64,000 nt of DNA from Pyxidicoccus sp. MSG2 (GCF_026626705.1 NZ_JAPNKC010000001.1:3472001-3536000); one strand, 5' to 3'. Positions 26,312 through 35,214 are shown, numbered from the stretch's first letter. Made by a program: numbers and translations. Notes: generated by a model not told the origin, from the letters alone.

Positions 26312-26827
26312 ATGAGCTTCGCCGACAAGCTGCGCGCCTGGATGCCCCTGCATGAGAACGGCGTCAGCCGCGCCGTGCACTTCGTGGGCGCGTACATGTT
26401 CACCTTTGCCCTGCTGGTGCCGCTGAGCCTGGTGCGCGTGCCGGTGGGGGGCCTGGAGCTCACCGCGGCGCACGCGCTGGTGGTGGCCGTGGCGCTCTAC
26501 GCCGTCTCCCTGGAGTGGACGGCGGGGCTGCTGATGGCACTGCCCCTGGTGCCCACGCTCGTCGCCGCGCAGTCGGTGGCGGGCCTCCCTGGAAGCACCG
26601 CCGCGGGCGTGGCCGTGGGAGTCATGGTGGTGCGCTTCGCGCTCGTCGTGGGCGCGCACGTCGTCTTCGAGAAGAAGACCCACGGCCTGTCCCTGGGCGG
26701 GCCGCTGCTCTTCTTCATCGAGCCCGTGTACCTGCTCACGCTCGCCCTGTTCGCGATGGGGCTGAAGCGGGACCTGCACGCCCGCGCCACGGCGGGCGGC
26801 GCGCCCGCGGCCCGGCTGGCAGCGTGA
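26312..26827 (+). CDS. Mpo1-like (DUF962) membrane protein, second copy
   Basis: A 171-residue paralogue of the preceding gene. HENGVSRAVHFVGAYMF and VGAHVVFEKKTHGL match the two His-containing blocks of the family, but the spacing and flanking residues differ, so the copies are old. Four hydrophobic helices are predicted. It probably shares a transcript with the first copy and ends before a strong hairpin at 26844-26874. Two non-identical copies side by side might form a heteromer or act on different chain lengths. Confidence 0.8.
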   Translation: MSFADKLRAWMPLHENGVSRAVHFVGAYMFTFALLVPLSLVRVPVGGLELTAAHALVVAVALYAVSLEWTAGLLMALPLVPTLVAAQSVAGLPGSTAAGVAVGVMVVRFALVVGAHVVFEKKTHGLSLGGPLLFFIEPVYLLTLALFAMGLKRDLHARATAGGAPAARLAA

Positions 26828-26843
26828 CCCGGTGAAGAAGGAC

Positions 26844-26874
26844 GGGCCGCGTCCACCGCGCGTGGATGCGGCCC
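26844..26874. terminator. Strong hairpin between convergent genes
   Basis: GGGCCGCGTCCAC (26844-26856) pairs with GTGGATGCGGCCC (26862-26874) over 13 bp with one G-T mismatch and a 5-nt loop. It begins 17 bp after the stop of the second Mpo1-like gene. No T-run follows, so it may act bidirectionally or depend on other factors. Confidence 0.6.
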
Positions 26875-26918
26875 GCGACCTTCCGGTCCGGCGACGCGTC
26901 AGAGACGCTTCGAGCGGG

Positions 26919-27003
26919 GAGCCCACCCTGGCGCGGCGACGACGCGCCCATGCGGCTCGGACGACCGGCGGCGGCTTCCTCTCGGAGAGCCCACCCTGGC
27001 GCG
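26919..27003. repeat. 17-bp direct repeat in convergent spacer
   Basis: GAGCCCACCCTGGCGCG occurs at 26919-26935 and again at 26987-27003, 68 bp apart, between the Mpo1-like and cyclase genes. Surroundings are not otherwise similar. Its meaning is unknown. Confidence 0.6.
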
Positions 27004-27015
27004 AGCCGCGGCCGG

Positions 27016-28353
27016 CTAGGTGCCGGCGACGGCCGGGATGACCGGGACGAGGGGTTGCGCCTCCTCCGCGGGGAGCCGGCCCTCGAGCGTGTAGACGACC
27101 ACCGCTTCGCGCCGGCCCTTCACGTGCGTCTCCGTCAGGCGCTCTCCGGCGAAGCGTCCGCCGCCCTGCCGCCAGGTGCTCTCGCTCACCAGGATGTCCA
27201 CGCCGAGCTCCTTGGTGAGCCCCTCCACGCGCGAGGCCAGGTTCACCGCGTCACCGATGACGGTGTACTCGTGCTGCTCGGCGCCCCCGAGCATGCCCGC
27301 CGCCACCACGCCGGTGTGCAGCCCGATGCCGATGCGCAGCCGGGGCTGCCCCTGCTGCTCGCGGTGCGCGTTGAGTTCCTCCAGCCGCGCCCGCATGTCG
27401 AGCGCCGCGCGCATGGCCAATTCCGCGTGGTCGTCGCGGTGGTCCGGCACGCCCCAGCACGCCAGCATCCCGTCACCGAGGAACTTGTTCACGATTCCGT
27501 CGCGCGCCATGACGATATGGGACATGTGCCCGAAGTACTCGTCGAGCAACTCCAGCACCTGGCGCGGCTGCAGCGTCTCACTCAGCGCGGTGAAGTCACG
27601 GATGTCGCTGAAGAGGATGGTCACCTCGCGCTGCACCGGCTCCAGCGACACGTCCCCGAGCTGCATCACCCGCTCCACCACCTGCTTCGGCAGGAAGCGG
27701 GACAGGCTGTCGCGGCGGCGCAGGTTGAGGAACATGCCGCCCACTTCCGCGTTCGTCAGGGCGATGAGCGCGCCCAGGGCCACGTAGCAGAACACGACGA
27801 AGCTGACGCGCGCCGGGGAGCCGTGACTCGTAATCCACGCGAGCAGCGCGTACGCGGCGGACGAGAGCGTCGTGGACAGCAGCACGTGCAGCCACGAGTA
27901 GCGCGCCACCGAGAAGGCCAGCACCATGCCCAGGCTGGCCGCGAGCATCCCGGCGTCGAAGTGGCTCACCCGATCCCAGGTATGCCACGCCATGTACGAG
28001 AAGAAGCCGGTGTCCACCACCGTCGTGGGCAGCGGGAACCACCGGGCCTTGTTGGCATGCGGCTTCTGGAAGCGCAGCACGATGAAGGCGGTGAGGGCGA
28101 ACAGCGCGTAGGCGCCAATGGCCAGCCTGCGCTCCCAGTCCATCACCGGCCGGTAGGACTCGCCGGTCAGCTCCGCGAGGATGCCCTGGGTGAACGCCAG
28201 CAACCCCAGCACGGCGAGGCGGAGGAAGGACACCCGGCGCTCGCCCACCAGCGAGCTCTCCGCCAGCACCACCGCCTCGTTGGCGCGGCCCTGCGCGAAG
28301 CGGGCCACCGTGGTGTCGCGGCCCTTCCCATGGCCCTTGCGGCGTCGGCGCAT
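27016..28353 (-). CDS. Membrane-anchored class III adenylate/guanylate cyclase
   Basis: From the ATG at 28353 (preceded by AAGGAG) the protein has 445 residues; a TTG at 28371 would add six. Six or so membrane helices (about residues 35-205) precede a class III cyclase domain. ILFSDIRDFTAL holds metal ligand D250, NKFLGDGMLACWG holds the second Asp and the adenine-binding Lys, and YTVIGDAVNLASRVEGL carries the Asn and Arg of the transition state. All residues for activity appear present and those for substrate choice favour ATP. It starts 36 bp after an asparaginase gene and likely shares its transcript. A cAMP-type phosphodiesterase gene lies at 35273. Confidence 0.92.
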   Translation of the reverse strand: MRRRRKGHGKGRDTTVARFAQGRANEAVVLAESSLVGERRVSFLRLAVLGLLAFTQGILAELTGESYRPVMDWERRLAIGAYALFALTAFIVLRFQKPHANKARWFPLPTTVVDTGFFSYMAWHTWDRVSHFDAGMLAASLGMVLAFSVARYSWLHVLLSTTLSSAAYALLAWITSHGSPARVSFVVFCYVALGALIALTNAEVGGMFLNLRRRDSLSRFLPKQVVERVMQLGDVSLEPVQREVTILFSDIRDFTALSETLQPRQVLELLDEYFGHMSHIVMARDGIVNKFLGDGMLACWGVPDHRDDHAELAMRAALDMRARLEELNAHREQQGQPRLRIGIGLHTGVVAAGMLGGAEQHEYTVIGDAVNLASRVEGLTKELGVDILVSESTWRQGGGRFAGERLTETHVKGRREAVVVYTLEGRLPAEEAQPLVPVIPAVAGT

Positions 28354-28389
28354 GATGACGTGCTCCTTCAAGTCGTCCGAGAGGGGTCT

Positions 28390-29385
28390 TCAGTGGAAGC
28401 GCAGCGTGCCGGTGGCCCGCAGCTCGCCCACCGGCTCGCCACGGGTGGTGCGCAGCACCGGCTCCGCATGGTGCCTCAGGTCCGCCAGGGGGAGCGAGAG
28501 CCCCCGCTGCCCGGCCACCTGCCGCAGCACGGACAGCAGGGCAGGAGGCGAGCAGCGCCCGTCCCCGTCCTCCACCTTCAGCGCCAGGCCCAGCCCCAGC
28601 GCCGGCAACGCCGCGCAGTAGATGCCCTCCGCGCCCACCTTCGCCACCACCGCGCCCCGCGCCGCCGCCATGACGTCCGTGCACGGCCGCCCGGTGCCCG
28701 CCACCAGTTCCGGGTGCGCCACCATGGCCTCGCGCAGCCGCCGCGCCGCGGGCTCCGAGGAGACGCCGAAGCGCGCATAGGAGGTGGCCATGGCGCTCAG
28801 CGACAGCGCGAAGCACACCGCCGTGCACCCATCCACGCCCAGCTTCACCGCGTCGCGGGACTGGCCCGTCCAGCGCAGCACCTCCGCGAGGGCGCGCTCC
28901 TGCACGGGGTGGCCGGCGCGCTCGTAGCCCTGCGTGGCCCAGCCGTGGTGGCGCGCCAGCGCGAGCATGCCGGCGTGTTTGCCCGAGCAGTTGCTCCAGC
29001 GCGGGGTGATGACGACGCCCGCGCGCAGCGCCTCGTCCGCGACGGACTGCGACAGCGGCGGGTGCGGGCCGCAGGCGAGCTGGTGCTCCTCACAGCCGCA
29101 CGCGCGCAGCATGGACGCGGCGAGCGCCCGGTGCATCGGCTCGCTGGAGTTGGAGCCACACGCCAGCGCCAGCTCGCGCGAGCCGAAGCCGTAGTGGTCC
29201 GCCGCGCCGTCCTGCACGAGCGGCAGCGCCTGGAAGGGCTTGGCCGCGGAGCGCCACCAGGTGAAGCGCCGCGGGTCCCCGGCCTGCGCGACGAGCGAGC
29301 CCTCCGTGTCCACCACCGCGACGGACACGGCGTGGACGGACTCGACCAGCCCCGAGCGGGTGGTCTCGATGGTCAGCGTGGACAT
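28390..29385 (-). CDS. L-asparaginase, Rhizobium etli (PF06089) type
   Basis: A 331-residue protein of the class unrelated to E. coli asparaginases. The residues that form the active site in the R. etli ReAV structure are recognisable with an offset of two: S46-x2-K49 (WRSAAKPFQ), S78 in ACGSNSSE, zinc ligands C133 and K136 (NCSGKHAGML) and C187 (GVDGC). It would hydrolyse L-asparagine to aspartate and ammonia in the cytoplasm. The nucleotidyl cyclase gene follows on the same strand. The start at 29385 is the first ATG giving the usual family length; the upstream region is noncoding. Confidence 0.9.
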   Translation of the reverse strand: MSTLTIETTRSGLVESVHAVSVAVVDTEGSLVAQAGDPRRFTWWRSAAKPFQALPLVQDGAADHYGFGSRELALACGSNSSEPMHRALAASMLRACGCEEHQLACGPHPPLSQSVADEALRAGVVITPRWSNCSGKHAGMLALARHHGWATQGYERAGHPVQERALAEVLRWTGQSRDAVKLGVDGCTAVCFALSLSAMATSYARFGVSSEPAARRLREAMVAHPELVAGTGRPCTDVMAAARGAVVAKVGAEGIYCAALPALGLGLALKVEDGDGRCSPPALLSVLRQVAGQRGLSLPLADLRHHAEPVLRTTRGEPVGELRATGTLRFH

Positions 29386-29589
29386 GGCCCCGCGAGATAC
29401 CAGGACCGGCGCCGCTTTGCTCGGTCCCTTCCCTGCCCGGGCCGGCCGCCTCCCTGCCTGCCCTACTCCACCCGACAGCCCGAGCTGACAGCGCGGAGAA
29501 GCGCGCTGGCGCGGGGCGGCGGCTTGCTGTTGAAGTCGCGCCCCTTTGCTTGTCGCGGGACGCCCCGAGCCCGCTGGAGGAAAGCCGCC

Positions 29590-30324
29590 GTGGTCCGCCT
29601 CTTCTGCCCGCTGCCGGAGCCCGCCCCCGCCGAGGTGGAGCTGACCGGAGAACGCCGCCACTACCTCCTCCACGTGCTGCGTCTGGAGGAGGGCGACGCG
29701 CTGGAGGTCTTCGACGGCCAGGGCCGCGCCTTCGAGGCGCGCGTGGCGGGCGTGGGGGCGGAGGCCGTGCGCGTGACGCTCGGCACCGCGCGCGTGGCGC
29801 CTGCCCGCCGCGCGGTGAGCGTGCTGCAGGGGCTGCCCAAGGGAGACAAGCTGGAGTGGGTGCTGCAGAAGGGCACGGAGCTGGGCGCCACCGCGTTCCT
29901 TCCCGTGGCCACCGCGCGCAGCGTGGTGAAGCTGGAGCCGAAGCGCGCGGAGGAGCGCACCTCGCGGTGGCAGAAGATTGTCGAGGAGGCCTCGCGCCAG
30001 TGCCGCCGCGACGACGTGCCGCGCGTGGAGACGCCGCGTCCCCTGCTTGAAGCGGCGCGCGCGCTGGCTCCGGGCACGGTGCTGCTGGTGCTGGATGAAG
30101 AGGAGTCCGCGGTGCCGCTGGGCGAGGCCTTCCGCGCGGCGGGCCCGGGCACGCCGGTGGCGCTGGTGGTGGGCCCCGAGGGCGGGCTTGCGCGCGACGA
30201 GGTGGATGCACTCGGCAAGCTGGGCGCTCGCAACGTCACCCTGGGCAAGCGCATCCTTCGAACCGAGACCGCGGCCCTGGCGGCTCTTGCGGTGATGATG
30301 CACCTGGACGGCGAACTCGGGTAG
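29590..30324 (+). CDS. rsmE: 16S rRNA (uracil1498-N3)-methyltransferase
   Basis: A 244-residue SPOUT methyltransferase. An N-terminal PUA-like domain (RRHYLLHVLRLEEGD) is followed by the trefoil-knot motifs LVVGPEGGLARDEVD and LGKRILRTETAALAAL that bind SAM. It modifies U1498 of 16S rRNA. I chose GTG at 29590 because GGAGG ends at 29580 and the protein then starts VRLFC as in relatives; no ATG fits. It is divergent from the asparaginase gene across 204 bp. Confidence 0.94.
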   Translation: MVRLFCPLPEPAPAEVELTGERRHYLLHVLRLEEGDALEVFDGQGRAFEARVAGVGAEAVRVTLGTARVAPARRAVSVLQGLPKGDKLEWVLQKGTELGATAFLPVATARSVVKLEPKRAEERTSRWQKIVEEASRQCRRDDVPRVETPRPLLEAARALAPGTVLLVLDEEESAVPLGEAFRAAGPGTPVALVVGPEGGLARDEVDALGKLGARNVTLGKRILRTETAALAALAVMMHLDGELG

Positions 30325-30434
30325 CGGGCGACCAGACGTGCGCCCGGGTTCGTCGGGTTCCCAATGTCGGATGGTGATTCCTAGGTTTCTGCCGTCCGGG
30401 ACCACATGGGTCCCTCAACACAGGAGAGACACTC

Positions 30435-30701
30435 ATGGGGATCATCGCATTCATCGTCATCGGCCTCATCGCGGGTCTCATCGCCCGCGCCATCCTCCCG
30501 GGGAAGCAGAGCATGGGCCTGGTGGCGACGACGCTGCTCGGCATGGTGGGTTCGCTCGTGGGCGGCCTGATTGGCTCGCTCTTCCAGCGTGACGGCCGCC
30601 TGTTCGACCTGCACCCGTCGGGCATCATCATGTCGGTGATTGGCGCCATCGCCGTACTCTTGTTGGTCGGGGCAGCGGGACGCCGCCGCGTCCATGCCTA
30701 G
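30435..30701 (+). CDS. GlsB/YeaQ/YmgE family small membrane protein
   Basis: An 88-residue protein with three membrane helices and the Gly-rich pattern of transglycosylase-associated/GlsB proteins (GLIAGLIARAILPGKQSMG, then LGMVGSLVGGLIGS). The family is stress-associated with unknown biochemistry; the transglycosylase name is historical. AGGAGAG lies at good distance upstream of the ATG. A rho-independent terminator at 30762-30814 suggests a monocistronic, probably abundant, transcript. Confidence 0.9.
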   Translation: MGIIAFIVIGLIAGLIARAILPGKQSMGLVATTLLGMVGSLVGGLIGSLFQRDGRLFDLHPSGIIMSVIGAIAVLLLVGAAGRRRVHA

Positions 30702-30761
30702 GGGTGAAGCGCCCCCCACACACGGAACGTCGCGAACGGGACGTGTCGATACAGCGGTTGA

Positions 30762-30814
30762 CGAGCCCCTGACGGTTCCCCAAGCGAGGAACCTCGGGGG
30801 CTCGCACTTTTCTT
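30762..30814 (+). terminator. Rho-independent terminator
   Basis: CGAGCCCC (30762-30769) pairs with GGGGCTCG (30797-30804), and GGTTCC (30774-30779) pairs with GGAACC (30788-30793) inside. CACTTTTCTT follows. It lies 60 bp after the GlsB-like gene and 57 bp before the RDD-protein start. It is the best canonical terminator in the window. Confidence 0.85.
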
Positions 30815-30870
30815 GCCCCCCGCGCGTGAACGCCCTTTCATGTGGCTGTCGTTCAAGCCGGAGGAGTCCG

Positions 30871-32187
30871 TTGTCCAAGTGCCTGAAGTGCGGTGCCATG
30901 CTTCCGCCCGTGGGGGATTGCACCTCCTGCGCCTCCACACTCCATGACACCCCGGTGCCGAGCCTGCTCGACCGGGACATCCGGATTGACCGTCGCTCGG
31001 CGGAGCGCGCCTCGGAGCCGGCCTTCGTCGAGGCCGCGAATGCACCGCCGTCCGTGGCGCCGCTGGCCGCGCCGCTCCCGCCTCCCGCCGCGCCGCGCGC
31101 CGCCGCTCCGCAGCCCGGCCATCCGGGTGTCGCCGCGCCGCGCATGCCCGCGCCGCAGCCGGGTGTCGCCGCGCCGCGCGCCGCCGCTCCGCAGCCTCCT
31201 CCCGCCGCTCCGCGTGCCGCCGCGCCGCAGCCGGGTGTCGCCGCTCCGCGCGCAGCGGCTCCGCAGCCTCCTGTTCCGCCCGCCGCTCCGCGCATGGCGC
31301 CTCCGCAGGCCGCGCAGCCGCCAGCCCCCGCCGCCCCGCGCGTGGCACCGCCGCAGGCTCCCGCGGCTCCGCGCGCCGCACAGCCTCCGGCCGCCGGCTC
31401 TCCGATGACGCCCGCCTACGGCACGCCCACGGCCGCCGCTCAGCGCGCGCCCGCGGTTCCCGCGCCTTCGGGCCTGCCCCGCATGGAGGCCCCGGCCGCC
31501 GCGCCGTCCGGCCTGCCCCGCATGGAGTCCTCGGTCCCCGCGCCGTCCGGCCTGCCCCTCATGTCCGAGACGCCGGTGAGCGCGGCGCCGTCGGGCCTGC
31601 CTCGCATGGAGTCCCTGCCGCCGGCTCCCGCCGCCGCGGCCACCGTGGGCATCTCGCGCTCCGAGGCGATTCGCGCGCCCGCCGCGAAGAGCGTCTCCGC
31701 CACCGGCAACCCGGCGGAGGTGCACGCGCGTCCGGCCTCGCTGTGGCGCCGGCTGCTGTCCTTCACCATCGACACGGCGGCCATCGCTGGCGTCGCGGCG
31801 CTCTACATCACCCTCGCCTCCTCGGTGACGGGGACCAAGGCGCCCGAGCCCGGGCTGGTGGGCCTGGATGCCTTCGTCGCGTGGCTGCGCGCGTTCCACA
31901 CCGTCCTGTTGCCGGGGTTTTTCCTGGTGCTGGTCCTGGCGCTCGTGTACTGCGCGGTGGCGGCCTTCCTCTGGAACGGGCGCACGCTCGGCCGGCTGCT
32001 CCTCGGCCTGCGGCTGGTGGATACGCACGGCGTCGCCCCGGCACCGGGTCGCGCCATCGTGCGCGCGATACTCGCCAGCCTGTCCTTCGTGCTCTTCCTG
32101 GGCGGATTCTGGATGGCGCTTTTCGACCGCCGCGGGCAGACACTGCATGACAAGCTGACGTCCACCTTCGTGGTCCAACCGAGCTGA
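30871..32187 (+). CDS. Zinc-ribbon RDD-family membrane protein
   Basis: A 438-residue protein. Residues 4-20 form a zinc ribbon (C4-x2-C7 ... C17-x2-C20). About 220 residues of Ala/Pro-rich linker follow, with GVAAPRAAAPQP and PSGLPRME repeats. The last 150 residues are an RDD domain with three membrane helices (SLWRRLLSFTIDTAAI, RTLGRLLLGLRLV, FDRRGQTLHDKLTST). RDD proteins are inner-membrane proteins of largely unknown, sometimes transport-related, function. I chose TTG at 30871 because GGAGGAG lies just upstream and it places the ribbon at the N-terminus. A GTG at 30826 is the alternative. Confidence 0.82.
   Translation: MSKCLKCGAMLPPVGDCTSCASTLHDTPVPSLLDRDIRIDRRSAERASEPAFVEAANAPPSVAPLAAPLPPPAAPRAAAPQPGHPGVAAPRMPAPQPGVAAPRAAAPQPPPAAPRAAAPQPGVAAPRAAAPQPPVPPAAPRMAPPQAAQPPAPAAPRVAPPQAPAAPRAAQPPAAGSPMTPAYGTPTAAAQRAPAVPAPSGLPRMEAPAAAPSGLPRMESSVPAPSGLPLMSETPVSAAPSGLPRMESLPPAPAAAATVGISRSEAIRAPAAKSVSATGNPAEVHARPASLWRRLLSFTIDTAAIAGVAALYITLASSVTGTKAPEPGLVGLDAFVAWLRAFHTVLLPGFFLVLVLALVYCAVAAFLWNGRTLGRLLLGLRLVDTHGVAPAPGRAIVRAILASLSFVLFLGGFWMALFDRRGQTLHDKLTSTFVVQPS
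31081..31620 (+). repeat. Ala/Pro-rich imperfect repeats in RDD gene
   Basis: Two repeat families encode the linker: units related to GVAAPRAAAPQP up to about 31400, and four copies of a PSGLPRME-type unit from about 31470 to 31620. They code for disordered, Pro-rich sequence. Confidence 0.7.
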
Positions 32188-32238
32188 CCCTCCGTTTCAT
32201 TGTGCCTTGCGGCCGCGGCCGTAAGATGCCGCGCCTAC

Positions 32239-35214
32239 ATGCCCGCCCGCCTCGCCCAGCTTCTCGTCTCGCGCATGCTTCTCTCACAGGAGAAGGCGGG
32301 GGACGTGCTGCGCCAGCACCAGGCACAGGGCGGGCACCTGGACACGGTGTTGTTGGAGCGCGGCGTCGCCGGTGAGGCGGACGTGCTCGCGCTGCTGGGC
32401 GAGGTCTCCGGCTTCCGGCCGGTGAACCTGATGGACTTCGAGCCCAACACGGACGTCGCCTCCTTCATCCCACCGAAAATCGCCGAGCGCCTGTGCGTGG
32501 TGCCGCTGTCCCTGGACGGCACCACGCTGCACGTGGCGTGCGGCTACCCGGTGCCGAAGAAGGAACTCGACGAGGTGGGCTTCCTGCTCGGCAAGCCGCT
32601 CGAGGTGTGGGTGGCCACCGAGGTGCGCATCCGCGAGTGGGTCTCCACCATCTACCGCCAGCCGCTCCCGCCGCGCTTCGCCCAGCTCGCGGCCGCGCTG
32701 GACTCCGAGCGCAACGCCGCCGCCACCACGCCCCCACCCGCGCCGGCCGCCCAGGAAGATTCGCTCACCTCGGACATGGTGGAGCGCCTGGCGCGCTCGG
32801 TGGCGCAGGAGCCGCTGCCCTCCGAGGTGCGCTCCGCGCCGCGTGAGCCGGCCGCGCCCGCGCGTGCCGAGCCCCCCTCGCGCGAGCCGCAGCGCCCGCC
32901 CCCGCCGCCCGCCGAGGCACTCACCCCGGCTCCGCCCGCCTTCGTCCGTGCACCTCTCCGGCTGAACATGCCGAAGGGCGAGCAGGCCGCGGCGCCGCAA
33001 GCGGCCCCTCCGCCCGCGAAGGCCGCGCCGCCCGTCGTCGCCGCTCCTCAGCAGCCCGCGCCGAAGGCCGCGCCGCCCGTGCTCACCACCGGCCCGCAGC
33101 AGCCCGCACCCAAGGCCGCGCCGCCCGTCCTCACCACCGGCCCGCAGCAGCCCGCCCCCAAGGCCGCGCCGCCCGTCATCGCCGCCAGCCCGCAGACCGC
33201 TCCTCCGGCCGTGGTCGCCAGCGGCCCGCAGTCCCCGGCGAGGCCCGCGCCGGTGGGTCAGCCCGCGGTGTCCCCGACTCCGAGCACCGCGCAGGTCCCC
33301 GCCAACGGTGCTCCCAGAGTCGCGACTCCGCCCACGCCTCCGCAGCGGCCCGCCTCGGGCCCGCCGCAGGTGTGGCCTCCCGCGCCCGCCTCCGCGCAGC
33401 CGGGTGCCAACGCCGTCACCGCCACGGGCGCGCCGCAGGTGTGGCCGCCGGGCACGCCCGCGCAGCAGCCGGCCCCCGAGTCCCCCGCCACGCTGCGCTT
33501 CCCCTCGCCGCTGGGCAGGGCCGACGTCCCGCCGACGCCCGCGCGCGCCGCGGAGCCCGCGTTCCTCGTCTTCCCCAACCCTGGCGCCGCACCGCGCTCG
33601 CGTCCTTCCGAGCCGGCCGCGCCCGAGGCCCGCCCGCAGCCTTCGGCGCCCGTGAGCCAGGACGTGCCGGACTGGACGCTGACCCAGGCGCGCGCCGCGC
33701 TGAAGGAAGCCACCAAGGACCGGGACCGGCTCATCGACGTCGCGCTGCGCTTCGGCCGCCGCACGTTCGACTACGTGGCCTCCTTCGCCGTGGTGCGCGG
33801 AGCCGCACAGGGCCTGGAGGCCCGCGGTGAGGGAATGGCGGGCGAGCAGCTCACGACGGTGTCCGTCCCGCTCGACGCGAGCAGCGTCTTCCGCACGGTG
33901 GCAGTCACCCGTGGCAGCTACGCGGGCCCACTGCCACCGGACGCGCTCACCCGGCACTACCTGGAGCTGTTCGGCCGGCAGACGCCGCGCACCGTCTTCC
34001 TGTACCCGGTGGAGGTGAAGGGCCGGCTGGTGGCCATCCTCTACGGAGACTGCGGCCAGAAGCCCATCAGCCAGCGCCGCCTGTCCGACTACATCCTGTT
34101 CTGCCAGGACCTGCCGGCCGCCTTCCAGGAGCTCATCCTCTTCCGCAAGCAGCGCGTGTCGGAGCTGCGCTCGACGGAGGAGGTGGAGCTGACCATCGAC
34201 GTGGACGTGCCGGTCGCCGCCCTGCCGGCCCCCGCGCCCGCCGTCGTCGCGGGCCTGGGCTGGAGCCCCTTCTTCGGCCGTGGCGCCACGGGCAACATGG
34301 GCCGCGCCGCCGCGCTGCCGCCGCGCGCGCAGTCGCAGGAGGAGCGCCCGCCGCCGGACTTCGCGCCGCTGCTCAAGCGCCTCACCGGCCCGGACGCCGC
34401 GCAGCGCGCCAACGCCATGGCGGAGCTGGCGCGCTCGCCCGAGGCCAGCGCCAAGGTGCTGTCGCAGCACTTCCCCGGCCCCACCGCGTGGAGCCGCCTG
34501 CCCGTGGTGGAGCTGCCCGAGGCGGACGAGCTGGGCCCCATCCCCGGCGCCCTCTCGCGGCTGGGCCGTCCCGCCGCGCACGCGCTGGCGCCGCTGCTGG
34601 ACTCGCACGACCCGGACACGCGCTACTTCGCGCTGCTCACCGCGGGCAACCTGCCCTACGTGGAGCTGGTGGACGGCGTGCTGCGCGGCCTGTTCGACCT
34701 GGAGCCGGACATCTCCAGCGCCGCGCGCGTGGCCGCTTCCGCCCTCAAGCAGCTCCCCCGGCTGGACGCGGCCCTCCGCGACTTGCGCCAGGAGCTGGGC
34801 AACCGGGACGCGATGCGCCGCTCGCTCGCCGCGCGGGCCCTGGGCGCGCTGCACGACCGCGAGGCGATTGAAGGCCTCATCCAGCTCACCGGCAGCGACG
34901 ACGAGATGTGCGCCCAGGCCGGCGCCGAGGCGCTGCGCGAGGTGACACGCGCCACCTTCGGCCTCAGCCCGCGCCAGTGGTCGACGTGGTGGGCGGAGAA
35001 CCGCAGCCGCCGGCGCGCGGACTGGCTCGTCACGGCGCTGCGCCACCGCGAGCTGGACGTGCGGCTGGCGGCGATTGAAGAGCTGAGCCGCGCCCTCAAC
35101 GACACGCTCGGCTACTACGCGGACGCCCCCGAGGCCGAGCGCGAGGTGGCGGTGCGCCGCTGGGAAGCCGCGGCGGTGGACCCGGCCAACGCGCGCCGGC
35201 TGGGCATGCTGTAG
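32239..35214 (+). CDS. GspE/MshE N-terminal domain protein with long linker and HEAT repeats
   Basis: From the ATG at 32239 the protein has 991 residues. Residues 1-140 match the N-terminal domain of type II secretion/type IV pilus ATPases (MshEN: LAQLLVSRMLLSQEKAGDVL ... PPKIAERLCVVPL), which can bind cyclic-di-GMP. No RecA-type ATPase follows: there is no Walker A. Instead a Pro/Ala linker (about 150-470) leads to a GAF-like region (about 480-640) and HEAT-type helical repeats (about 720-990). It is likely a regulatory or scaffold protein that borrowed a secretion-ATPase input domain. It starts 51 bp after the RDD gene on the same strand. Confidence 0.75.
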   Translation: MPARLAQLLVSRMLLSQEKAGDVLRQHQAQGGHLDTVLLERGVAGEADVLALLGEVSGFRPVNLMDFEPNTDVASFIPPKIAERLCVVPLSLDGTTLHVACGYPVPKKELDEVGFLLGKPLEVWVATEVRIREWVSTIYRQPLPPRFAQLAAALDSERNAAATTPPPAPAAQEDSLTSDMVERLARSVAQEPLPSEVRSAPREPAAPARAEPPSREPQRPPPPPAEALTPAPPAFVRAPLRLNMPKGEQAAAPQAAPPPAKAAPPVVAAPQQPAPKAAPPVLTTGPQQPAPKAAPPVLTTGPQQPAPKAAPPVIAASPQTAPPAVVASGPQSPARPAPVGQPAVSPTPSTAQVPANGAPRVATPPTPPQRPASGPPQVWPPAPASAQPGANAVTATGAPQVWPPGTPAQQPAPESPATLRFPSPLGRADVPPTPARAAEPAFLVFPNPGAAPRSRPSEPAAPEARPQPSAPVSQDVPDWTLTQARAALKEATKDRDRLIDVALRFGRRTFDYVASFAVVRGAAQGLEARGEGMAGEQLTTVSVPLDASSVFRTVAVTRGSYAGPLPPDALTRHYLELFGRQTPRTVFLYPVEVKGRLVAILYGDCGQKPISQRRLSDYILFCQDLPAAFQELILFRKQRVSELRSTEEVELTIDVDVPVAALPAPAPAVVAGLGWSPFFGRGATGNMGRAAALPPRAQSQEERPPPDFAPLLKRLTGPDAAQRANAMAELARSPEASAKVLSQHFPGPTAWSRLPVVELPEADELGPIPGALSRLGRPAAHALAPLLDSHDPDTRYFALLTAGNLPYVELVDGVLRGLFDLEPDISSAARVAASALKQLPRLDAALRDLRQELGNRDAMRRSLAARALGALHDREAIEGLIQLTGSDDEMCAQAGAEALREVTRATFGLSPRQWSTWWAENRSRRRADWLVTALRHRELDVRLAAIEELSRALNDTLGYYADAPEAEREVAVRRWEAAAVDPANARRLGML
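33019..33207 (+). repeat. 48-bp tandem repeats in the linker
   Basis: Two near-identical 48-bp units (33064-33111, 33112-33159), flanked by diverged copies, encode KAAPPVLTTGPQQPAP. They extend the disordered linker between the GspE-like domain and the C-terminal half. Confidence 0.75.
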
